This document shows, piece after piece, positions 1 through 4,849 of a stretch of DNA of 7,870 nt (positions within the stretch are counted from its first letter, which is position 1; every line of letters starts with the position of its first letter). Source of the stretch: JAAFJU01 sp043764895 (GTDB lineage Bacteria > Cyanobacteriota > Cyanobacteriia > Leptolyngbyales > Leptolyngbyaceae); the NCBI GenBank assembly GCA_043764895.1, contig JAYUJY010000046.1, positions 1 through 7,870 on the forward strand. The letters run 5' to 3'. The position numbers were made by a program, and so were the translations under genes. The notes beneath the pieces were generated by a model, which searched no databases, was not told the DNA's origin, and worked only from the letters and a program-made list of their open reading frames with translations.

Positions 1-1
1 G

Positions 2-142
2 GACGAGTTAAAGAAGAAGGGCGATGACCTCCGGTCGGTCGTAGACCATCGGAACGTCGGCATAGTAGCTTTTATATTGGCCTTTACAGCCATTCTTGGA
101 TCAACTTTTATGGTGATTTTCAGAACTGCATCGTCTCACTAA
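2..142 (+). CDS. 3' end of a membrane-protein gene (partial, 5' end outside window)
   Basis: One open frame enters from the left edge and ends at TAA 140-142, giving the last 46 residues of a protein. The fragment starts with a charged stretch (DELKKKGDDLRS), then an uninterrupted hydrophobic segment of about 22 residues (from VGIVAFIL to FMVIF, encoded at about 56-121), then a short polar tail (RTASSH). This pattern fits a C-terminal transmembrane helix with a short tail. I do not recognise the family and the fragment is too short to name a function. It is separated from cas3 by about 140 bp and is probably not part of the CRISPR locus. The main doubt is that a 46-codon edge ORF can arise by chance; the clean hydrophobic helix argues that it is real. 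Confidence 0.5.
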   Translation, partial: DELKKKGDDLRSVVDHRNVGIVAFILAFTAILGSTFMVIFRTASSH

Positions 143-284
143 TACAACTAAGTCCTAATAAATGACCCTATTATCGTAAGGGTATCAGGGCCATGGAGCT
201 TGCTATGTCTGCATTGTAGCCTCTATTGTCACCCCCTCAGGTTGAAAAGCCTCTGATTGACGAACAGGTGGCTCAATTAAACCA

Positions 285-2684
285 ATGGTCAGCCGAGAGA
301 TTTACTACAGATTTGACAAGATTATGACTAAACCAGAATTTGCAGCCCATACGCCTCAATCTCAGCCTGGACTGTGGCATGGATTGCAAGAGCATTTAGA
401 AACGGTGGCAACAGAGACGGAAACTAAAGCTGAGAAGTTGAAGGCTGGTAAGCTCGGCTATTATGCAGGACTTTGGCATGATTTGGGTAAGTATAATCCA
501 AAGTTTCAGGATTTTTTGCAAAAGGCTCACGTAGCAAAATTAGCAGGACAGCCGCCGCCGATGCCGAAGGTTCCCCATGCTATTTATGGGGCTAGCTTGG
601 CAAATGAGTTAGAAATTACGCCATTGTCTTTTTTGATTGCTGGACATCATTCTGGATTGCCCAATCAGAGCGATCTCAAAAGCCGACTTAAGGAAAATCA
701 ATCTAATCCAGACTATGCGATCGTCAAACTAAATGCAGGTCGGGAGTTAGGGACATTAGCTACAACTGAAAACTTGCGATCGTATTTTACTCAATTCACC
801 TCAGGTAAAACAACCGATAAAGTCGCGGCAGATTTATTTTTACGGCTTTTATTCTCCTGCCTAATTGACGCCGATCGTCTGGATACTGAGCATTTTGCAG
901 ACCCTGAACAATATCAATTGCGGAAAAAACGAGCAAATGGTGTGACGATCGAGCAACTTTGGGATGTGTTTCAGAAGAAGCAACAGGAGTTTGTTGAAGG
1001 TGCGAAGAATCCTGAATCAATCGTTAATCAGGTGCGATCGGAGGTTTTGCAACGTTGCTTAGATAGGGCATTAGACAAACCTGGCGTATTTCGACTGTGT
1101 GTACCGACGGGAGGTGGGAAGACTCGGAGCGGTTTGGCTTTTGCATTAAAACATGCAAAGCAGTATGGAAAAGACCGGGTTATTTTTGCGGTGCCTTACA
1201 CCAGCATCATTGAACAAACGGTCAAGGTGTATCGGGATGATATCTTTGCAGAATTGGGAGAAGCTGCGGTGCTAGAGCATCATAGTGCGACCCAGGAGGA
1301 TGAGAAATCTAAGTTAGAGGATTTAGAATCTGATGAAAATATCCTGATGACTCAACAGCAATCGAAATTAGCGACCCAAAATTGGGATGCAAAATTAATA
1401 GTTACTACAACTGTTCAACTTTTTGAAAGCTTGCTATCGAATAAACCTAAGAAATGTAGAAAGCTTCACAATATTGTTAATAGTGTGATTGTTTTAGATG
1501 AAGTTCAGACATTGCCGATCGGATTACTATCGCCCATCTTATCGGTGTTGAAAGAGCTAGTCGATCGCTACAATGTGAGCGTTGTGCTTTGTACTGCTAC
1601 GCAGCCTGCACTAGAAGGGAATACACCCTACTTTACGGATAGTTTCCCAGAGGATTCGGTGCGGGATATTATTCCCGAAGATGTTGCAATTCGACATTTT
1701 AAGGATTTGAAGCGGGTTGATTATGAGATTCCGCAGCAGGGAGAGACTTGGACTTGGAGCCAGTTGGTGGAGGATATGGCATTGAGTCAATCTTCCCTAG
1801 TGGTTCTGAATACGAGGCGAGATGCGATCGCAGTCCTGAACGAGTTGGAGGTTAGGAATGGCTATAGTGCTGAACCGATCGAGCCACGGGTATTGGAGTC
1901 TTTGCGAACATCGACGGTTTTGCATTTATCCACATTGCTCTGTGGTAAGCATCGGCGGGTTGTGTTGGAGGAGGTTCGGCGGCGTTTGAGTGAGGGTGAG
2001 GCTTGTCGGTTGATCTCTACTCAGGTGGTAGAGGCGGGTGTGGATTTGGACTTTCCAGTGGTCTATCGGGCGATGGGACCCCTAGATCGGATTGTGCAGG
2101 CGGCGGGACGGTGCAATCGGAATGGGCGATTAGCGTCGGGTCGAGTGGTCATCTTTGAGCCAGCGGAGGGCAGTAAGCCACCCAGTGGAGAGTATAGTAA
2201 GGCGATTCAACGATCGCGAGAATTGTTGCAATCTGACGATTTTGTTGAAATGATGTTGCATGAGCCTGAACTGTTTAAGACGTACTTTCAGAGCCTTTAT
2301 CCATTGATTGCGAATGAGTCGGGGGGATTAGACAGTAAAGGGATTCAAGAGTTGCGGCGAGCTTGGAGCTTTCGGGATGTGGGCGAAAAGTTTAAGTTGA
2401 TTGAGGATGGGACAACGCCGATCGTGATTCAGTATGATGATGATGTGAGAACTAGGCTTGACGACATTGCACGACGCGGGATTTGGTCTGAGGATAGAGC
2501 TTTTCTGCAACCCTATATGATCAATCTGCCTACACGAATTTTTGATAAGCTGAAGTATAAGGAGGAGGTGAAACTAGGGCTGGATCTATGGAAATGGACC
2601 AGTAATTATGACCCGATTCGGGGGTTTCCCCTGGAGCAACTGGATCAAGAGGTCCAACATGATCCTCTCTTTTTAATAATGTAG
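285..2684 (+). CDS. cas3: CRISPR-associated helicase/nuclease Cas3, type I-C
   Basis: Cas3 is the ATP-driven 3'-5' helicase and single-strand nuclease recruited by Cascade to degrade target DNA. Numbering from ATG 285 (799 aa), the N-terminal HD domain has H37 (in EHL), H65-D66 with GK at 68-69 (HDLGK), H98 and H121-H122 (GHHSG). The helicase part has Walker A PTGGGKT at 274-280, DEVQ at 405-408 (motif II), TATQ at 437-440 (motif III), VVEAGVDLDF at 581-590 (motif V) and QAAGRCNRNGR at 605-615 (motif VI). All catalytic motifs look intact and the length is normal for I-C. The start is uncertain: ATG 285 is the first after an in-frame stop at 258-260, with AGGTGG at 266-271 rather far upstream. 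ATG 324 (786 aa, starting MTKPEFAAHTPQ) places the start closer to where Cas3 HD domains usually begin, but it also lacks a good Shine-Dalgarno. The Uma2 gene follows after 10 bp. Confidence 0.97.
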   Translation: MVSREIYYRFDKIMTKPEFAAHTPQSQPGLWHGLQEHLETVATETETKAEKLKAGKLGYYAGLWHDLGKYNPKFQDFLQKAHVAKLAGQPPPMPKVPHAIYGASLANELEITPLSFLIAGHHSGLPNQSDLKSRLKENQSNPDYAIVKLNAGRELGTLATTENLRSYFTQFTSGKTTDKVAADLFLRLLFSCLIDADRLDTEHFADPEQYQLRKKRANGVTIEQLWDVFQKKQQEFVEGAKNPESIVNQVRSEVLQRCLDRALDKPGVFRLCVPTGGGKTRSGLAFALKHAKQYGKDRVIFAVPYTSIIEQTVKVYRDDIFAELGEAAVLEHHSATQEDEKSKLEDLESDENILMTQQQSKLATQNWDAKLIVTTTVQLFESLLSNKPKKCRKLHNIVNSVIVLDEVQTLPIGLLSPILSVLKELVDRYNVSVVLCTATQPALEGNTPYFTDSFPEDSVRDIIPEDVAIRHFKDLKRVDYEIPQQGETWTWSQLVEDMALSQSSLVVLNTRRDAIAVLNELEVRNGYSAEPIEPRVLESLRTSTVLHLSTLLCGKHRRVVLEEVRRRLSEGEACRLISTQVVEAGVDLDFPVVYRAMGPLDRIVQAAGRCNRNGRLASGRVVIFEPAEGSKPPSGEYSKAIQRSRELLQSDDFVEMMLHEPELFKTYFQSLYPLIANESGGLDSKGIQELRRAWSFRDVGEKFKLIEDGTTPIVIQYDDDVRTRLDDIARRGIWSEDRAFLQPYMINLPTRIFDKLKYKEEVKLGLDLWKWTSNYDPIRGFPLEQLDQEVQHDPLFLIM
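1824..1831. repeat. HIP1 octamer inside cas3
   Basis: Palindrome GCGATCGC. HIP1 is the highly over-represented octamer of many cyanobacterial genomes; it is the main evidence here for the host group. Seven-of-eight variants occur at many other places in the coding sequence. Confidence 0.85.
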
Positions 2685-2688
2685 GTGA
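2683..2688 (+). promoter_or_regulatory. Shine-Dalgarno for the Uma2 gene, overlapping the cas3 stop
   Basis: AGGTGA begins inside the cas3 stop codon (TAG 2682-2684) and lies 6 nt before ATG 2695. This placement suggests translational coupling: ribosomes finishing cas3 would reload for the Uma2 gene. It decides the start at 2695 and argues that the two genes share a transcript. Confidence 0.7.
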
Positions 2689-2694
2689 ATATTA

Positions 2695-3294
2695 ATGGTT
2701 CAGATCATTTCAGAGGCTAAACATAAGGTCCAGTCAACGGAGCAATGGTTTGTGTTGCCAGGGCAACATTCGTGGGCACAGTTTCAGTCCTTGGATGCCT
2801 TATTGACGGCAGATTATTCAGGTGTGAGAGTTTTTTATCTTGATGGTGTGATAGAGCTGATGAGTATTTCGCCGAGCCATGAACTGATTAAGTCGATTTT
2901 GGATGCTCTGTTGGTTCTGTTTTTTTGTCGGCACCAGATCAATGCGGTGCCGATGGGCAGTGCGACAATGCAGTTGGAAGGCGGATTGGTGAGTTCAGAG
3001 GCTGATCTGTCCTATCGCTTCGATGGAGGGGAGGGGAGGCCGGAATTGGCGGTGGAGGTGGCACTGTCGAGTGGTGGACGAGCGAAGCTAGCGCGTTATC
3101 GGCGACTGGAAATTCCTGAGGTGTGGTTTTGGCAAGACGATCGGTTGTGGCTGTATGGATGGGATGGAGCGGATTATGAGGAATTGAGTGAGAGCCGGGT
3201 GCTGGTGGGAGTGAGGGTGGATTTGTTGGAAGAAGGGGTGCGATCGAAAAATTTGCTGCGAGCTATTCATCTATTCAGCACTGGGATCCAGTAA
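2695..3294 (+). CDS. Uma2 family (DUF820) restriction-endonuclease-fold protein
   Basis: A 199-aa protein of the Uma2/DUF820 family, which has a PD-(D/E)XK nuclease fold and is greatly expanded in cyanobacteria; the biological role of the family is largely unknown. Visible family marks are YLDGVIELMS (E54), the SH pair at 61-62 followed by a helix (ELIKSILDALL), SEADLSY (D104), ELAVEVALSS (E121), K131 and the C-terminal RYRRLEIPEVWFW strand-helix. E54, D104, E121 and K131 are the likely metal and catalytic positions, so the active site looks complete. Length is typical. It is tightly coupled to cas3 (10-bp gap, shared Shine-Dalgarno/stop) but is not a standard cas gene, so it is either a passenger or an accessory nuclease. 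Bases are G-rich and C-poor on the coding strand, as in the cas7 and cas4 part of the locus. Confidence 0.92.
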   Translation: MVQIISEAKHKVQSTEQWFVLPGQHSWAQFQSLDALLTADYSGVRVFYLDGVIELMSISPSHELIKSILDALLVLFFCRHQINAVPMGSATMQLEGGLVSSEADLSYRFDGGEGRPELAVEVALSSGGRAKLARYRRLEIPEVWFWQDDRLWLYGWDGADYEELSESRVLVGVRVDLLEEGVRSKNLLRAIHLFSTGIQ

Positions 3295-3346
3295 TGCAGG
3301 AGCTTGTCAGACTGTGCGCACTTTCTGGCAAACTAGGGGCTAGCTT

Positions 3347-3365
3347 CTGGTGATAGTCTCACCGG
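3347..3365 (+). other. Small GC hairpin, first part of a folded stretch
   Basis: GGTGA (3349-3353) pairs with TCACC (3359-3363) around a 5-nt loop. One T-G wobble and one C-G pair extend the stem to 7 bp. With ACCT/AGGT (flanking about 3400-3411) and the 10-bp hairpin at 3415-3444, it makes the region about 3331-3450 look like a structured RNA or a mobile-element end. I do not recognise a named RNA family. Confidence 0.4.
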
Positions 3366-3414
3366 GAGAGGATTGGAACACAGAAGCGTATCGCAGGAAC
3401 CTCGTCATAGGTAC

Positions 3415-3444
3415 CCCTCGGGCCACTCTTAAGAGGCCCGAGGG
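3415..3444. terminator. Strong 10-bp GC hairpin, possible terminator of the cas3-Uma2 transcript
   Basis: CCCTCGGGCC (3415-3424) pairs perfectly with GGCCCGAGGG (3435-3444) around a 10-nt loop. Eight of ten pairs are G-C, so the fold should be very stable. It lies 120 bp beyond the Uma2 stop. No T-tract follows (ATTCGCCTAAGT), so it is not a classical intrinsic terminator. It could end transcription by another route, protect the 3' end of the mRNA, or be the last hairpin of an IS200/IS605-type right end. Confidence 0.45.
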
Positions 3445-3564
3445 ATTCGCCTAAGTCTTGTACTTGACAACACCTCCCTACACACGGATGGCCAAAAAAT
3501 TAGAGGTTAGGGGCGGGTCGTCAGGGGTTGGGAAGGCAGGAATTATTTAATGTCCAGTCTCTGA

Positions 3565-3612
3565 CTGTGTTACTCTTCTGTGAATTACAACCTTCACAGA
3601 AGAGTAACACAG
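3565..3612. repeat. Perfect 20-bp inverted repeat with 8-nt loop
   Basis: The arm starting CTGTGTTACTC at 3565-3584 is the exact reverse complement of 3593-3612; the loop is TTACAACC (3585-3592). Twenty consecutive pairs without a mismatch are far beyond chance and beyond a usual terminator stem. The next base pair outward (A3564 with G3613) does not match. The repeat ends 16 bp before the -35 box of the promoter at 3629, a plausible place for an operator, a transcription-blocking hairpin that shields the promoter, or a remnant of a small mobile element. No T-tract follows on either strand. Function unknown. Confidence 0.9.
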
Positions 3613-3628
3613 GTTCCTTCTTAAAATG

Positions 3629-3657
3629 TTGACAGTATCTTATACTACGTGCATAAT
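3629..3657 (+). promoter_or_regulatory. Near-consensus sigma70-type promoter for the small ORF and effector genes
   Basis: A perfect -35 TTGACA (3629-3634), a 17-bp spacer and a -10 CATAAT (3652-3657, five of six) make the best promoter visible in the window. Transcription should start near 3664, giving about 90 nt of leader before ATG 3754. It would drive the 88-aa ORF and, with read-through of the hairpin at 4043-4089, cas5c-cas8c-cas7-cas4, separately from cas3. Confidence 0.7.
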
Positions 3658-3732
3658 AAAAAGACACCACAACATACAAGACTAGGATCCTTAAGGGAAA
3701 CTAATTTTGCCTGTTTGCAGTGCTAGTTAAAT

Positions 3733-3738
3733 TATAAT
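3733..3738 (+). promoter_or_regulatory. Alternative -10 box close to the small ORF
   Basis: A perfect TATAAT lies 15 bp before ATG 3754. No acceptable -35 stands 16-18 bp upstream. If used, it would give a transcript starting near 3745 with almost no leader, which would fit the lack of a Shine-Dalgarno before the ORF. In AT-rich DNA this hexamer may also be coincidence. Confidence 0.3.
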
Positions 3739-3753
3739 TAGACCAATATTAGC

Positions 3754-4020
3754 ATGACTTTTCACCAGTGTGAATTCAAATTTGAGTTGCCTCAAAAAGT
3801 ACAGACATCACCTAGCTCGAATAAATTAGCTCCTGGACAAGGTGTTGATGCCAAGTCTCTGTATCTGACAACCAACGAGGTGGTGGCGCTCTTGAAACTC
3901 GACAGCCCTTATCCATTACGAAGATCTAGGGCAAATGGTAGTACTTACCGGAACGATCGCTATGTCGTTGTGCCAGCAGGTCGAAATCGGTGGGAACTGT
4001 TCCGGCAGGTTGCTAGCTGA
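3754..4020 (+). CDS. Small protein of unknown function, possible DNA-binding regulator
   Basis: An 88-aa ORF that I do not recognise as any cas family. The first 35 residues are polar and probably disordered. Residues 36-60 (SLYLTTNEVVALLKLDSPYP, then LRRSRANG) resemble the start of a MerR/excisionase-like helix-turn-helix, where T-x-E-V-x-x-L-L begins the first helix and an arginine-rich turn follows. Residues 64-85 (TYRNDRYVVVPAGRNRWELF) could be a basic beta-hairpin wing. The net charge of the C-terminal half is positive. An in-frame stop at 3739-3741 fixes ATG 3754 as the first start; there is no good Shine-Dalgarno. It sits between a strong promoter and a terminator-like hairpin just ahead of cas5c, so a local regulator of the effector operon is a reasonable guess. 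It could also be an unrelated insertion or a non-expressed ORF. Confidence 0.6.
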   Translation: MTFHQCEFKFELPQKVQTSPSSNKLAPGQGVDAKSLYLTTNEVVALLKLDSPYPLRRSRANGSTYRNDRYVVVPAGRNRWELFRQVAS

Positions 4021-4042
4021 TACTGAGCATAAAGTTTACTGA

Positions 4043-4089
4043 ATCTTCAGCAAAAAATGCGTAGAGATCTGTGCTTTTTTGCTGAAGAT
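4043..4089 (+). terminator. Long A6/T6 hairpin between the small ORF and cas5c: terminator or attenuator
   Basis: The arm ATCTTCAGCAAAAAA (4043-4057) pairs perfectly with TTTTTTGCTGAAGAT (4075-4089), 15 bp. Inside, with T4058 bulged, 4059-4064 can pair with 4069-4074 (six pairs, two of them G-U) around the loop AGAT. The inner hairpin followed directly by T6 at 4075-4080 and preceded by A6 is the form of an intrinsic, potentially bidirectional terminator, although the inner stem is weak. It starts 22 bp after the stop of the 88-aa ORF and ends 37 bp before cas5c. Full termination would cut cas5c off from the upstream promoter, so partial read-through or a conditional switch is likely. Confidence 0.6.
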
Positions 4090-4112
4090 CGTCCAAGATA
4101 TAAAAGCCTATC

Positions 4113-4117
4113 AAAGG
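4113..4117 (+). promoter_or_regulatory. Ribosome-binding site of cas5c
   Basis: AAAGG ends 9 nt before ATG 4127 and supports that start over the TTG at 4079 in the same frame, which lies inside the terminator-like hairpin. A TATAAA (4099-4104) just upstream could serve as a weak -10 box, but it lacks a properly spaced -35. Confidence 0.6.
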
Positions 4118-4126
4118 TTTAATTTT

Positions 4127-4849
4127 ATGACTGCTGAAACCTTGACTGTGAAAGTTCAGGGGGATTTTGCCCTGTTCACACGGCCAGAGTTTTCTGCGGA
4201 GCGTGTTAGCTACCAAGTGATGACGCCAAGCGCGGCGCGCGGAATTCTGGAGGCCATTTTTTGGAAGCCAGAGATGCGATGGCGTGTGCAGAAAATTCAG
4301 GTGCTGAAGCCCATTAAACAGTTTTCGATTTTACGGAATGAGGTGAATAGTCATCAAAGCGATCGCGCGGCCCGAGGGTGGGTACACCCTGGGGATGGTT
4401 ATTTTGCGGAGGACGATCGGGCACAACGGCATAGCCTCTGTCTTCGGGATGTGGCTTATGTCATTGAAGCGGCGATCGATCTTAAAGCTCATGCGACGGA
4501 CCATATTGCGAAGTATCGGGATATGTTTCGCAGGCGCGTCGAGAAAGGGCAATGCTTTAATCAGCCTTATCTAGGAACTCGGGAGTTTAGTGCTTACTTT
4601 GAACCGTTGTCTGGGGATGAGAAGCCGATCGAGCATGAGGAGAAAATTGATCTCGGCTGGATGCTTTTTGATCTGGAGTTTAGCGAACTGCCCAAGGTCG
4701 GAAAGATTAGCTATAAGGTTCATGATGCTAATGGCTCACGGGTTGCTCAGGGATCTGCGATGCCGAAGTTCTTTCATGCTGAGTTGGTGAATGGTGTGCT
4801 GGAGGTTCCTCAGAGTCTCTATGCGCCCTTGGCAGGAGGTCGTGCATGA
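4127..4849 (+). CDS. cas5c: Cas5c (Cas5d), type I-C Cascade subunit and crRNA-processing protein
   Basis: A 240-aa RAMP protein. In type I-C, which lacks Cas6, Cas5c cuts pre-crRNA in the repeat and stays bound to the 5' handle. The sequence shows family marks in order: VKVQGDFALFTRPEFSAERVSY (9-30), TPSAARGILEAIFWKP (33-48), the KPIKQFSILRNEV region (61-73), LRDVAYVIEA (106-115), DMFRRRVEKGQCFNQPYLGTREF (132-154) and DLGWMLFDLEF (175-185). Length is normal. Two likely active-site positions differ from what I recall of studied enzymes: F45 where Bacillus halodurans Cas5d has a catalytic Tyr, and A115-A116 where other members carry an A-H pair. The stop overlaps the cas8c start by four bases (ATGA), so the two genes are translationally coupled. 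Confidence 0.95.
   Translation: MTAETLTVKVQGDFALFTRPEFSAERVSYQVMTPSAARGILEAIFWKPEMRWRVQKIQVLKPIKQFSILRNEVNSHQSDRAARGWVHPGDGYFAEDDRAQRHSLCLRDVAYVIEAAIDLKAHATDHIAKYRDMFRRRVEKGQCFNQPYLGTREFSAYFEPLSGDEKPIEHEEKIDLGWMLFDLEFSELPKVGKISYKVHDANGSRVAQGSAMPKFFHAELVNGVLEVPQSLYAPLAGGRA
4359..4366. repeat. HIP1 octamer inside cas5c
   Basis: A complete GCGATCGC in the second quarter of the gene. It shows that cas5c carries the host's oligonucleotide signature and is not a very recent arrival from a non-cyanobacterial source. Confidence 0.85.
4834..4840 (+). promoter_or_regulatory. Strong Shine-Dalgarno of cas8c inside the cas5c 3' end
   Basis: AGGAGGT, a near-perfect anti-16S match, ends 5 nt before ATG 4846. 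It fixes the cas8c start at the 4-bp overlap with cas5c. Confidence 0.85.

Larger units (their letters stand above)
3295..3753. other. 459-bp non-coding segment rich in hairpins and promoter signals
   Basis: No convincing gene lies here on either strand. From left to right it holds: a GC-rich stretch that folds into a 7-bp and a 10-bp hairpin (3347-3365, 3415-3444); about 120 bp of unremarkable sequence (3445-3564); a perfect 20-bp inverted repeat (3565-3612); a near-consensus promoter (3629-3657); and an AT-rich leader ending at the next ORF. The segment interrupts the usual tight I-C operon and separates cas3-Uma2 from the effector genes, so it probably holds the control signals for what follows. 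Confidence 0.8.

Noticed and set aside
165..183. ACCCT/AGGGT hairpin after the first partial gene, as a terminator
   Set aside because: Only 5 bp with a 9-nt loop and no T-tract; too weak to call.
200..229. TTGCTA with TATTGT as a promoter for cas3
   Set aside because: Each box matches only four of six positions with an 18-bp spacer; expected by chance in such sequence.
3415..3444. GC-rich palindrome as a single CRISPR repeat
   Set aside because: No second copy, no regular spacing, and no typical type I-C repeat ending (ATTGAAAC) nearby.
4079..4126. Extension of cas5c upstream to a TTG at 4079
   Set aside because: The added residues are unlike Cas5c, lie in the terminator-like hairpin, and lack a ribosome-binding site; ATG 4127 has AAAGG in front.
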